Source: Takakia lepidozioides
Taxonomy: Eukaryota; Streptophyta; Takakiopsida; Takakiales; Takakiaceae
Assembly: GCA_030704615.1 (NCBI GenBank)
Contig: CM060732.1
Span: 21,204,001-21,268,000, forward strand
Direction: 5' to 3'
Length of the DNA stretch: 64,000 nucleotides
The notes beneath the pieces were generated by a model. The model worked only from the letters and a program-made list of their open reading frames with translations. It ran no database searches and was not told where the DNA came from. The stretch's first letter is position 1. Every line of letters starts with the position of its first letter. Shown here piece after piece: positions 9,357-21,177 of the stretch. A program made the translations under genes and the position numbers.

Positions 9357-10130
9357 CAAATGACGTAAGCTTATCAACCAAATTGTTGAAAGCCTCATAT
9401 GTCATTCTATAATTCCGTAGAAATTTCCTTATCTCTGACCTCATGGATAATGTGCCAAATTTGTGCTTCTATGAACGCCTAGTGCGTTCATTGTCTTGGC
9501 TCCTTCCACCATATGCATGGAGGCCTTATCTTCTTTCGACAAATTGGGAAGTATGGATATCCAAGTGACTATCCAGTGACTGCTCCGTCTCTCTCAAAAT
9601 AAGTCTTGCTTTTGATTTGACTATCAAACAATTCCCTAAGCTCAGAGACATAAGCATCCATAGCAACATAATGACCTTGCCGATGAACAGCATATGCTAC
9701 CCTCATGTGGAATTTTCAATATGTAATCTGTAACGAGTGGCAAAGATTATGAAACTCTTTCATTCAGACCTGGTTTAAAGCTCCCTCATGTAAATGATGA
9801 AACCTTGTAAGACTTTATTTACAACATGTACAATGGGTGAACGTTCATATGATGTGAAGTTCCCAAAAGTGGGGGGGGGGGGGAGGAACAAGAAACAAGA
9901 GAAGAAAACAAAAAGCTATAGTGAGCAAGCTACTCATGTAAAGCTTTCCACTAAGAGGAGTACTGGCGTGTGTGAGGAGGTCGAGAGGAGAGAGACGACC
10001 GAGTTGGCTACTGTGAATTCTTGCCAGAGTTCACCCAGCGGATGAGTCCCTCATGTGCGTAGTACTAGCGTTTGGAAGCCACATAGAATCGAGTGAAGAG
10101 AGAGGGAATAGAGAAACCCACAAATTGGTA
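9357..10130. other. Stretch with no recognised gene
   Basis: Contains a 13-base G run (about 9871-9883) and AG-rich sequence. No coding or RNA feature could be supported. Confidence 0.4.
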
Positions 10131-10200
10131 TGTGGATAGAGAGTGAAAGGAATGTACTCATAAGACGTTGTTTGCCGAAGCCTTGTGGCCTTATGGACAG
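10130..10200 (+). repeat. Dispersed repeat, copy 1 (AGACGTTGTTTGCCG family)
   Basis: GAATGTACTCATAAGACG followed by TTGTTTGCCGAAGCCTTGTG matches the reverse complement of about 54855-54930. There, a (TC)n tract adjoins it just as the GATAGAGAG stretch does here. It is probably part of a mobile element, possibly an LTR or primer-adjacent region; the family is unknown. Confidence 0.5.
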
Positions 10201-10325
10201 AGTGAAAGGGAGCGATTTAGAGAAAAATGTGATGTTAGAGTGAGGGAAAGGTCAACGATGCTTTTGCCATCGGTCGATCCAGTGCCTGCTAAAGACTGGG
10301 TCTGAGGAGATACAGGTTAAGGATT

Positions 10326-11895
10326 ATGGCAGCTGGAGGCGGGCAGCCGGCAGAGAGAGGCGATAGGAAGTGGTACAACACCGAAGGCGGTATGTGTGCT
10401 CACTTGTGTCTTGATCTTCATTACCTCATCCTCGCGCGCTTTTCATTGCCGTGTAAGAAATCTCTGTCTCTCTGGGAAAACCTGCAACGGGAGGACCGCC
10501 TATGTCCAGCTTGCATAGGGCGCAGCAAGGAAATTGAAACTGAAGAACACTTCTTCTTCTACTGCCCTCTATACTACGAGATCCGTGGGAGATTTCACTG
10601 TTTATTCAGTGGAACCCAAACTCTCACTGATGTCTTTCACTATGAGGATCAAAAATGCGTGGCAGCCCACCTACACGAGGCATTCACCCTTAGACAATCG
10701 CTAGAACATTAATTGTGGTTTCTGGATTTGTTCCTCTCTCATGTTTTCTTCCATTTTGTCCCATAAGCTCTACGAGCTTTCCGCGGACGTTATAAAGCAC
10801 CATTTCATTTCTCTGTCTCTCTGTCTCTCTTCGTCAATGGGGTGTGCCTTTTGTAGAATGGGAGCTGGTGACCGACGAGGGTTTTATCTTCAAGCGTCGC
10901 AAGCGGGAGGTCTGTGCCAGGCCTCAGACGAATGCCGCTGAAGAACAACACCCCAGAGCGACTGACAAACCTGTGCCGAATCAGGCTGTGGAACGGCACA
11001 AAAAGAAGAAGATGCTTTTAGCTGCAAAAGCACTGTAAGCCGCCTTGTACGAGCCCTCACGCACTCTGGTCTTCGACATTGTCGCATTCAAGGGATTCTT
11101 CATGTGAAGCTGCGGAGTTGTAAGTGTACAGAGGGAGAGAGACGTATGACTAAATGAGTGGATGCAGGTATGCAGCAGAATTGCAGGCATGGGAAAAGTT
11201 GGCAGCAGCTGCTGCACCGCCCCCTTTGCCGGCCCTGCCATCTGCTAGCCCAAGTTGTTCACCAACCAAGGAAGACAGCTCTCATGATGAAATGCTTGAC
11301 CAGCTGTCCATCGAGGTTAGACTCTTATTCAGAAACTTCTTGCTGTATGGTTTACGGTGGATGTGGACCCATAGGATCAACCTTAGGAGGCACACCTCAA
11401 AACTTCAGGTCATATGCAATCCTAAACATAACTTCCAGCAATTAGCATGACACGGGAAGTCTGTGGACTGATTTTGAATAGTACCACATGCTGAGAGGTC
11501 TGGGCAGAGGTTTCTTTCACCCCTAATACACAAGGCTTATTCAGTGGGTAGGACTGCTGGTTGAAACTCAGTGGAGTTCTAGAGGGTCAAAAAGATCTGG
11601 ATCTCTCCAGCATCAGGCTATGAGAAGCATTCGCTCACTGAATGATCACTGATAGCCAGTTCTTTGGCTCATAACTGTGAAGGTGACTGAGATGGAGATA
11701 TACATACGGAAGTTACAGGACATTTGTGATCAAGGGGAGGCCACATACAAGATGCTTGTAAAGGACTTGAAGGAGGAAGTCCAAACAGGGCCTGCTGAGA
11801 AGTTCATCCATGCCCTAACTGATCCAATACCTGCAGTACCAAAGATGACACCGCCACTCTCATCTACTCCTCTACCTGAATCTTCCTCTGGATAG
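10326..11895 (+). CDS. Four-exon gene for a 200-aa protein of unknown function
   Basis: Exons 10326-10389, 10857-11034, 11168-11315 and 11683-11895 have GT/AG borders and join in phase 1, 2 and 0 to give one open frame of 201 codons. Donors are G|GTATGTG, CT|GTAAGC and GAG|GTTAGA; acceptors are TTGTAG, ATGCAG and TGAAG. The protein starts MAAGGGQPAERGDRKWYNTE and then has WELVTDEGFIFKRRKR (residues 23-38), a basic stretch (HKKKKMLLAAKAL) and a Pro/Ala/Ser-rich middle. A helical C-terminal part, probably coiled (MEIYIRKLQDICDQ ... MLVKDLKEEV), ends in a Pro/Ser tail. The W-x-L-x-x-D-x-G-F-x-x-K-R box feels like a conserved plant protein of unknown function, but I cannot name it. Basic clusters suggest a nuclear protein. 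Intron 1 holds a LINE 3' end. Confidence 0.75.
10400..10830 (+). mobile_element. LINE 3' end in intron 1 of the 200-aa protein gene
   Basis: The frame (to 10712) reads LARFSLPCKK, LCPACIGRSKEIETEEHFFF, YCPLYYEIRGRFHCLF, the zinc-binding zf-RVT region that ends many plant LINE reverse transcriptases. The following 3' UTR (CTCATGTTTTCTTCCATTTT, then GTCCCATAAGCTCTACGAGC, then TTATAAAGCACCATTTCATT) is shared almost base for base with 14577-14656. It is 5'-truncated, as is usual for LINE insertions. Confidence 0.85.
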
Positions 11896-11935
11896 TGTTG
11901 TTGGTAACTAGTGTACATTTACTTTTCTAGTCATT

Positions 11936-12206
11936 GTCTGATTCTTTATCTGGTAGAAGAAGATTCATAGGTTCAGGGTAAAGTAGAATTAAGGTCCCCC
12001 TGCAGTGTGCATCTGGACTACTTTGGAAGGTATGGGCAGGAAACCTTCGAGAGCACAGTGAATGAGGCTTTTCTGATCCTTTATCTGGTAGAAGAAGATT
12101 CATAGGTTCAGGGTAAAGTAGAATTAAGGTCCCCCCTGCAATGTGCTACCTTGGAAGGTATGGGCAGGAAACCTTCGAGAGCACAGTGAATGAGGCTTTT
12201 CTGATG
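11936..12206. repeat. Tandem duplication, two units of about 130 bp
   Basis: The unit TTATCTGGTAGAAGAAGATT ... GAATGAGGCTTTTCTGAT occurs at 11936-12070 and 12071-12206 with a 135-bp offset and only a few indels. It lies just past the stop of the 200-aa gene, so it may be within its 3' UTR. Confidence 0.9.
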
Positions 12207-12950
12207 TGTTCATATCAACACCTCTAACCTAGTGGATTGTGCTCTTTTGTATTCTAGTTTTTGGAGGGAGGTCCCTCTCTTTGAGACGAGAAGAAATAGA
12301 CAACCTGTAAGTTAGCCAACACTTTGAAATCAAGCAGTATGAAAGCTTTCACCGCATTAGTTACTGTACAGATTATAAGACACAGCAAACAAAACTAGGG
12401 GAACAGAGGAAGGAAACTAGATTGATCTAGAGCCACTAGATCCAGTCTGAAACAGTCTTCTTGTTGAGTTAGGTCTTGCAAGAAGATTTGGCATATCATT
12501 CGGGAGTGAAGAAGGTCCTGATCATTGATGGAAAGCTTCAGTGCAAGTGCCTAGGGGATCTTCAAGCATGGATAATGTGGTTATTCATTTTATTTGCATC
12601 GTCCTATGTGAAATCTCAAATGAATGTATTGGGTAGATGGATGGAAATTTGAGCACTTACTCTCTGGGATTCTGTTCTGTTTTTTGAAGCTTGAATTTTG
12701 AAGAGTCTTTGGATTTGCAGATTCACTTGGAATGTATGGGTCTGTCCGAATTGGCAATGCTCTGTGGTCTGGCCGAATGATCTTTGCTTGATCATGTACA
12801 GAGGCTACGCGGAAGACCGACAGCAGCCAAATGAACACAATTGGTTCTTTTTTCACTACACTAGTGGTATGCATAACCATTTACATATCATAGCAGTGGT
12901 ATGTGTTCCTCGTCCTATTCCTAATCACTTACACACCAGTGTACTAGTGA
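12207..12950. other. Stretch with no recognised gene
   Basis: Between the duplicated unit and the LINE. Only short frames without family features; no RNA gene seen. Confidence 0.4.
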
Positions 12951-14660
12951 TATATGTAAGACTACAAGCTGGTGTCCGTCGCAACAGATCCACTCTTGAC
13001 TCCTTTTAACTCTTTAGCTGGTTATGGTAGAATGTGCAAGCTATGACAAAAGCCTGGTATATGTTTGCTTCGATGCGGTTCCTCGGGACCTTCTTTTCCG
13101 ACGGCTCCATAGGATGGGAGTCCCTCATGACATCCTATATGCCATCTCTTCCATGTATGAGATTGTCACTGGCATGGTCAACTTTGCGGGGGAATTCTCA
13201 GCAGAGGTTCATAGCAACATTGGGGTCCCCTCTCACCTACCCTTTTCGAGATCTACATTGACGTCCGAGAGGTTTACATCTCAAAAAACTATGGAGATGG
13301 GGTGCAGATCTCCTCTACGTTGATGATGTTGCCCTTTTGGCACAATCTCCTGTCTTCGTGCAATGTCATCTCCACATCCTGGAACAGTTCTCCAAAGATT
13401 ATGGGTTGATTATGGTCAAGCTTAGCAAAACCAAGATCATGGTTCTCAATGGCCAGGCTGACCGCAGATTCATCTTTAACAATCAGGAAATTGAGATAGT
13501 GAAATCATACCGGTATCTGGGTTTGATTATCACTCCCCCAACTTCCAATTTACAGCAATTGCCCTAGACAGATTGGTAAGGCGGCCTCCATCCGCCTTCA
13601 GGCCAAATGCAAACAGATACATCTGCACCTCCAACCAAAAAGTGGCTATTTGACAACGTTGTTACCCTGGCTACTACTTATGGTTGTGAATTCTTGGCAC
13701 ATGGTGTCCCAGTTTCCTGGTGGGAAAGAATCTGGAACCATTGCAGTCATCTTTTCTCCAAATAATGCTTGGCGCCAGAAGCACAACTCCATCTCACATC
13801 CTAGGTGCAGGGTTCGCATGCGTGCCACTACAAACCGAGGCCCTCTTTCGGCTTACAAGTTTTCTTCATAGGTTACAAGCTGCCCTTTCACCCAAGGGGC
13901 TTGTGGCAAGAGCCCTCACAACATCTATTAGGCTCAAATCTGCAGGTTTCAAGCACTCATGGTATGCTCGAGTGGACAGTTTTTTGAACGCAATGGACTC
14001 TCTATTGCTTCACTACTACCCGTGAATGCAGAAGGAGTGGACACATCACATCCAAAAAGGACCGCAACAGACTCATTAGAAAGGAGCTTATGGAACTACA
14101 TGTCAGGAGAACTTGGAAGCTACCCAATCTCACGACAAAGCTCAATTTCAATCGAGAGACATTCTTGGTTCTCTGAGATGATAAAATCTTGCGGCCCAAT
14201 CACCTTTCCGCATCTTTATCTCCTTCCCTCATAAGGGCATTGGGGCGGTTCAGGGTGGGCTTCAACAACCTACGAATAGAGACTGGCAGATGGGAAGCCT
14301 ACAACGGGAGGCCTACAACGGGAGGACCGGTCTTCCCTATGTCCAGCTTGCAGAGGGTGCAACCGGGAAACTGAAACTGAAGAACACTTCTACCTATTGC
14401 CCTCTATACTACGAGATCCGTGGGAGATTCCACCGCCTATTTCACGGAATCTAATCTCTCACTGAAGTCTTCCACTGTGAAGATCAGAAATGCTTGGCAG
14501 CTTACCTGCACGTGGCCTTCACCCTTAGACAATCACTCAAAACAGTTTTTCAAATTTAGGCTCTAGTTTTGTTTTCCTCTCTCATGTTTTCTTCCATTTT
14601 GTCCCATAAGCTCTATGAGCTTTCCACGAATGTTATAAAGCACGATTTCATTTAGTTTCC
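12950..14660 (+). mobile_element. LINE (non-LTR retrotransposon) relic with reverse transcriptase
   Basis: Broken + strand frames give, in order, QAGVRRNRSTLDSF and VPRDLLFRRLHRMGVPHDIL, then VHSNIGVP. The active-site block LYVDDVALLAQS follows (about 13317-13352), then LSKTKIMVLNG and SYRYLGLIITP. The end has a zf-RVT region (about 14340-14560) and the same 3' UTR as the copy at 10.4-10.8 kb. Part of the palm before VPRDLL, including one catalytic block, is deleted. Several frameshifts (near 13210, 13560, 13870 and 14340) show it is inactive. No poly-A tail is obvious after 14660. Confidence 0.9.
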
Positions 14661-14940
14661 GTGACATAATTTGAAATAGTCTCTGGACTTGTTACTGCAT
14701 ATTCATATTTCCAAGTTGATGTCATATTTGGGATATATTTACTTTCATACAAGTATTATACCTCACAATTGGTCCATTTGGTTGTCTTGTGGACTTCATG
14801 TCTCTGATCTGATCAACCCTCGGGCCTCCCAAAACTAACGTAGCACTGGCAGAAGGTATGTGTTGGTCACTCAGTTCATACATGTTGACCCCTCTCCAGG
14901 GCCAAAAAGATTAGAAATGATCCTCTACCCCATCTCGAGT
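14660..14940. other. Short stretch with no recognised feature
   Basis: Lies between the LINE 3' end and the SINE tail; I see nothing in it. Confidence 0.4.
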
Positions 14941-14943
14941 TGA

Positions 14944-15205
14944 AGATAAAGATAAAGTTTCTTTAACGTCCAGTGAATTTACAGAGGGCCCAATGGACGG
15001 TTTGAAGGCACATGTTGAAGGATTGAACCCTGGATTGACACTTGGGCCAATCCCAAATGTCAATATGTAAAAGCTAGCTATTTCCTAGCTAGTTTCACAC
15101 TAGTGGTAAAATAACTTGACATATTCAATTTGTAAATGTCGGGATTGAAGGCAGCTTCCGCAATGCACAGGCAAGGCACAAACACCCAACCACTGTGCTA
15201 CCTGC
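14944..15205 (-). mobile_element. tRNA-derived SINE
   Basis: Read on the - strand, it begins with a polymerase III box A-like stretch (GTAGCACAGTGGTTGGG, near 15200) and a box B-like stretch (CCTTCAATCCC, near 15150). A body follows (TTATTTTACCACTAGTGTGA ... GACATTTGGGATTGG), and it ends with GGACGTTAAAGAAACTTTAT and CTT repeats. The body also occurs inside the gypsy LTR at 3022-3103 on the opposite strand, so this is a dispersed family. Confidence 0.65.
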
Positions 15206-15209
15206 TCAA

Positions 15210-16190
15210 GAGAAATTCAAGTCAAGGAAGTCAAAACGGATGCTTTCACAAATTGGAGTGTGTCTCCCTCAAGACAGAGAACAGAAAACCTTATTGAGAG
15301 AGGAGCAAACAACACAACGCCAAAAAGGGAGAAGGGCACAAGATATAGAGAGAAAACTTGGGCCTTTGAGATGCATTTTAGAATGGAAGTCGCCAGAACA
15401 TGGTTGTGGATAACTAGGATGGCACGCAAGTCCCTTGCAACCTGCAATGGAGGTCAGCGCTGTATTGCAACATTGTGGCAGACTGTCATTGTGCCCCATG
15501 CACTCTCGCTCATAGCAGGCCAGAAAAAAGGACGACTTCCATGTGTGTGAAGAATCTGCAGCCTTTCAGTCATCAATTAGCTGGGTGTGTCCCTCTTCAC
15601 CCATGAAACATCTACACTCATGTTTCATACATCTTCTAACTACGAAGACGCATGTCAGCTGTGGGGAAGGCTGCAGTACATTTACAAATGAGAGTCTAGC
15701 TTACAACAACAAGCTTTTAAGTCCCTCTACTCTATTAAGTGGACTGTGATCAGACCACTGCCAGCTCACCCCTATGATGGTGGTAAAACACCTCCAGAGG
15801 ATCATAGCTTCAATACAAGTGTACAAAGCGAGTGGTCTCAGTAAACTGCACCAATCTTCCCGCCCCACCCCCCCCTCCTGCCCCTCCCACACACACACAC
15901 AACCGGTCACCAACTAAACCCCCTCCTCCTTCAGAAATTGTCGATCTCCAATGTACAGTAGATCCAAAAATTTGATCTCCAATCTGTTCCCTGGGTTATG
16001 GACCCTTCGACCACCTTGCCAACCGGTGAGGCCTAGTGAAAATAGAGTGCCAGGGCAAGACAACAAGAACTTCAGACACCAGTACTGTCCAGATCCCACA
16101 TGGCGGCCAGAAGGGTAAGACGTCAGGGAGTTGTGGGCATAGGCCCTAATGAAGAGCACCTGACCAACCAAAGTGATTTGATTGCACTCT
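15210..16190. other. Region downstream of the bZIP gene, no gene recognised
   Basis: Contains an (AC)n microsatellite near 15890-15902 and short frames (for example 15260-15550) with no family features. On the - strand this is the 3' flank of the bZIP gene. Confidence 0.4.
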
Positions 16191-16194
16191 GCTC

Positions 16195-19100
16195 CTACCA
16201 GGGCCCTGTTAGGGTGCGCCTAAGACCATTCCGACAAGCCAATGGTTTAGGCATATGAACCATAGACTCGCAGTTCTGCAGATGAAACACAACGATCAAT
16301 CAGAAATCTAATTATCAGAAACTGAAAACAGATTCAAGAGTCCACTACAAAAGCAGCTTTCAGTTGGATTCCATAGCTTTACAAGACCTCGTAAGGTCCA
16401 AGACCAAGACGTGGTCGGGAGCAGTGAAATAACAACATCCTCTGACAGCATTCTAAAAAATCCCAAGAATGAGAAGGTAGCGACATTACTTCTACCAGAA
16501 GCCCACTAACTTCTGGACAGATTCTGGGAGGCGGGAACAGTATCTACAGTGTTTTTAGTACAGCAATCTACAACACTAGGAAGATCACATTTACGACTCG
16601 GAACAAAACCAACACATTCATCTTGCGAGGTGAAATGAACCAAAAAAAGGACGTTGGTTAGACAGTTCATTGTAAGCATACCCGTTTCTTCCTCCGTTCC
16701 ATGTCTTCCTCCTGTTGCAAAGATACCACAATCATCCCAAAGATACATCAGCATCTGCACATACACCTCTCTCTATCTCTAGGGCACCTGTGGATTATGC
16801 AAAAACTCTCCTCTCTTTGTCTTAGCTTCCTGTGGACATTAAATATCTTCTCTCTCTCTCCCTCTTAGCTACAAGGTAGTCCATCAAGCTGTAATTTCTG
16901 CAGATGGACGCAGTATGACCACCAAGTACAAGTCATACAGTAAAGTGTCATCTCTTTTTCCTCCCATCCCAAGTGAGCTAGGCCAAGAGAGATGAAAAGT
17001 GTAAAAATGCATAAAAACCCAAGCCACACAAAGGCATACAACAGCTCTTAAAATTCAGATTTTCCTACCGTTGCACTCATTGTCATACAACAAGAGGAGG
17101 ACCCAACCTACGATTGTTGGATCTCACAAACCCAAAGCAATTTAAGCCCCTAAAAGAGAGAAATCCTATCTGCTTGGTAAGATTCATCAACCACTTCAAT
17201 GATTCTACACCTCACGCTGGACCAACACCTGCATGACAGCAATCACTGGCAGTATTTCTGTCTGGCCAATGCACTACCCTCCTCAGAAAATTAGGCTCTG
17301 TTGACAGTTCTTCCACCACTTCTAGATCGAGCAGCCTATAGACACTGCACATGCATAATCCACCTCAAGCCAGTCGTCCCTTGACTGGCAAACAATCAAC
17401 ACATGCAAGACTCCCCACGACCAAAACAAAATCCATGGATGCGAGACATACATCGCCTGTGCATTGAAGACATGATAGCAAGCTTCTACACAGTACAATC
17501 CCCACTAATTCTTTTCTAAAGGATGGAGGAGGTTGAGATTTGCTTGCTAGCAAACAGCAGCATACGTACAGTTTTTCTGGTAGATACCTGCTGCTTCCTT
17601 AGCTTCGTGTTCTCCTCCTTCAATTGTGTAACTTCTGCTTCTAACTCCACTGTGTAAGCCTAGACACCACAGAACAAGCCCACAAATCACATTACACTCC
17701 ATTTCCTGTCTGTGAGGGTATAACATGCAAGGCGTCTGAGCATAAGCAGTTCAGCGAAGTTCACATTTATGCTCATGCTCATAAGCATATGATCTCGCAT
17801 CACAACTTGGATACGTGACCACCCAACCCTGCTAGGCAGAAATGGTTCAGGAGATACAGTGGAGGTGGATTGCAATTTAAGGTCAGGGGCGTCTTTACTA
17901 TCCAAATCGCATTTCCCCAGCCCTTGCCTCAAGCAATCTAACTTTCCGGTGAAGAGCAAGCAAGCCTACTTCAGGAATCAGTCTGCCCGGTAGCTAAAAG
18001 AGATTACATGTGCTGTCTGCTTGCTTGTTCGAATATATGCAAGCAAATCTACGAAAACTGCAACATAGATTGCACCAGCTCCCACCCGCACGCACATACC
18101 CACATAACGTAGATCTTCACAGTACCTGCTTTCGAGCACGTGAGCGGGCAGCTGACTCTCTATTCTTGATCATGCGACGCTGCCGTCTCTCCACCACTTT
18201 CTCCACTGGACCATCAGCGCCCCTTTTCCTCCCTCGCAGTGCTCCTTCCATCCCATAGTTCGCCGGGGAGAGAGTATGACCGTTGCCATTGCTGTCTGAG
18301 AAAGGACTTTGCGGGGACACCGGAGCGAGGCCCATACCTCCGTTTAGACCGGCCCCCAGGCCTGCAGCAGCTAGTTCACCACCCATCCCACCCGCCATGG
18401 CTTGCCCCATTCCCATGCCTGGTATGCCTCCCCTGGGTCCAGGACCATTCTGAACTCTCTTAGCTGCGGCGTTGGCAAAAGCATCTGCTTGTTGTTGATA
18501 TATTTGTTGCTGCTGGTGTTGTTGCGCCAAGCTTCTCATCCACTCGGCCTGTGAATTCGCGGGACAGATGCAGATGAGTCAGGGACACAGTGAAAAATGA
18601 TGCACGGAAATTTCTACTTAGTCCTCGGACATAATTTTTCTCGTGTCTTGGCTTTCGCCCATCAACATGCGAGCTGTGCCAGAAGCACGAGACCAAAGTT
18701 CAATCTAACCAAGAAAAACAGTAGAGCACTCAGAATCCCACGCAAGCATGAAAACACAATCACCTGCTGCTGAGAAGCTGCTTGATTCTTGTAGGCATCC
18801 AGTTGCATAGCATCAATACTGGCCTGGCTGGGCAGAGCATTGGCAGGAGAGAGTGAAAGAGTGGGGACAAGGGCGCCAGCCCTGTCCCCTGCTCCCTGCA
18901 TTTCTCTTCCCCTGTCTCCCAGTCCAGCTCCAAATGACCCAAAAGCTAGACTCGCGATCTCCACATCCTCTCTCACAACCCCCGCCTTCACCAGGAAATC
19001 TTCAAGAGTCATCTCTGCGAAGGTCGCCTGCCGCTGCTGCTGGCCAGTGCCAGGGCTGGCTCCCCCACCATTCTCAAGGTTTCCCTGTTGGATATCTTTC

Positions 19101-19483
19101 CAAACATCATCCACAGTTTTCCCACCGAGAGCACTCATAGTCCGTGGAAGAACGAGAGAGCCTTGTCTTTGCAGACTAGGCTGTCGGTTAATTCCAATAG
19201 CACCACTTGCCGCATCTCCGATGGCCTCTGCCATTGCTTGGCTCTCTTCAGCTGTCCAGATGTTCTTGAGAAACTCATCCATATTCATAGAACCGAAGTT
19301 CTTGCCAGGATCACTTCCCCCCATTGCATTCTGGAACTCGTCCAGAGTGAGAGAGTAGATAGATGCCTGTCTTGTGAGTGAGGGGAACCGGAGGCCTCCG
19401 CTTGCAAGAGTGGAGGGCACCATCCCATTGCTGGCGAGCGGCCGGGCAGGCGCTTGCTGTTGCATCTGTGGTTCCGATCCCAT
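16195..19483 (-). CDS. ABF/AREB/ABI5-family bZIP transcription factor (group A)
   Basis: Five exons, all phase 0 with GT/AG borders: 19483-18764, 18548-18126, 17659-17588, 16711-16682 and 16275-16195, for 441 aa. The group A conserved regions are all present: C1 TRQASIYSLTLDEFQ (38-51), C2 MNMDEFLKNIWTAEE (66-80), C3 LQRQGSLVLPRT with TVDDVWKDI (104-131) and C4 TFAEMTLEDFLVKAGVV (154-170). C1 and C3 hold RQxS sites typical for SnRK2/CDPK phosphorylation. The basic region MIKNRESAARSRARK has Asn369-x7-Arg377. Exon 3 starts the leucine zipper (AYTVELEAEVTQLKEEN), and the 10-residue exon 4 has the same size as in angiosperm ABFs. The C-terminus is LRRTLTGPW, the C5/14-3-3 site. It should bind ACGT-core ABREs in the nucleus and mediate ABA responses such as desiccation tolerance. 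Upstream ABRE cores suggest self-regulation. It appears intact; introns are modest except the last two. Confidence 0.97.
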
Positions 19484-20687
19484 TGGTTCTGGCCAGGAAG
19501 CTTGATGGCTAGTGTTTTCAGAAACTTGTTGGGTGGTATTTTCAGAGGCTAGCCTGCGTGCTGCCCGATCGCGGGCCCGACTACGGGCGTCTGGACCCGC
19601 CAGTGTTGTAGACTGTTGGAGAGCGAGGGCTCACAATGCCGCTGCCTCAATTGGTCAGCCGATTCTGCTCTGCAGCGCTAGAGACCGACTGCGGAGAGGT
19701 TCGTCAGATGGAATCACAGACAAATTGCATCATGAAGGAAAGAGATGCGAAAACACTATCGACTCTTTCCCAACTATCGACTTTTGGAGGTCGAGTAAGG
19801 AACCAAAAGCAAAGTAAGGGAAGACGAGGTATGCCGATATGGGAATTTTCGTATATCGCGAGCTGGAAAGGGTGCATGTAATGGTTTGCTTCTACCGGTG
19901 AAAGTAAACTCTGGAATAGCTCTGTGATTGTAAAGGCCTCGTTGTGTGCGTGAGTGAGAAGACAATGACAGAGTTCCTAGGCAGACGACTTCATCTCATT
20001 TGCTGCAAGCCGAGGAAGAAAGAACCAGAGGAACTAGAGAAAATTTGGAGACAACCTCTGCAGGCTCACAAAGCTACCCCAAGCCCGTAACCTGCCTACA
20101 CACAAGGAAGTTTTAAGAAAAACCCAGAAGAAACAAGGAGCAGTCGGAAGAAAGCCCCGCCTGGGAGGGACGGCCCTCCCCGCCTCAACTCTGGTCTTGG
20201 CGAGAGCAGGTAAGTATAGTGTGGAGGAAAAGCGCAAGCTTGTCCCGGCACAGCCCGAGAGTGCGAGCGAGAGACAGAGAGACAAGAGACTGATTCGGTG
20301 TCGCGCTCCCTCGCGGACACCTTGCCTTTGTTGCCTCTCCGGCCCTGCGCTTTACCACGGATGAATGTGTACTGTACCATGCGCGACGAATGTCGTTCCA
20401 ATATCCTTAGATGCGTGGATGATGATTGCGTACGCTCGATGAATGCATTATGAAATGGATCGCTTCATCCACACGTCACCTCCATTCCGTACCCACATCG
20501 ACGGAAAGTATGTCGCGCCACCACTTTACATCCATGGATGGATGCTTTTCCTCCCGGGCCCCAACTGCCAAGGATTTATAATAGAGGTCCAACGACCAAT
20601 GAGAAGGCCGAATCAAAGGATTTTGACCTTCAATAAATATCCATAACGACTCCGAATAGGACAACGAAAGAGTCATTCGAAAGAAAC

Positions 20688-20951
20688 CACGTGTTTCAAA
20701 GCCGGATGAACTTCCATGTGTCCATCCATTAGAGCCTTCCTGAAACGGCCCGGACTCTCCGGTTGCCGTTCCACTACTGGCGACCCGACGAACAGACCCG
20801 AACTTTTTTCATACATCCGCGTTCATCTGAACCAAATCCTGACCGAAATGGAGACGGGTAGAGCGGCGACACGTGGTGTCGTCTTTAAAGCTAAATAGCC
20901 GCCACGCGTCTACGATCATTGCGTGGCCGAATGGGAACAGTGTCACGTGGC
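20688..20951. promoter_or_regulatory. Three ABRE/G-box sites upstream of the bZIP gene
   Basis: CACGTG at 20688-20693, CACGTGG at 20870-20876 and CACGTGGC at 20944-20951 lie 1.2-1.5 kb before the bZIP start codon. These are perfect binding cores for group A bZIP factors, including the one encoded here. The sites are seen; their activity is inferred. The transcription start was not located, so some or all could lie in a 5' leader rather than the promoter. Confidence 0.5.
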
Positions 20952-21177
20952 ATGCGCTGCTCGCTCTCCGCTCCTGCACACGATGGTGAGGTCTCACGAA
21001 TCTCACTCTATACCGTTGGATAGACATCCGACGTCATCCGACGGTGGATAGCGGCGGTGAGATGCTGTGGCTTGCATTTCCGAAAAAAGTGCCGTGCGCA
21101 TACCTTTTTTTACCTGCCTTGCGTGGCGGCCTGTCACGCGCTGCCACGCGCCCGACTTTCTCGAACGTTGACGAAGT

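Noticed and set aside
15260-15550. Frame downstream of the SINE
   Set aside because: Overlapping frames exist on both strands and none shows conserved features.
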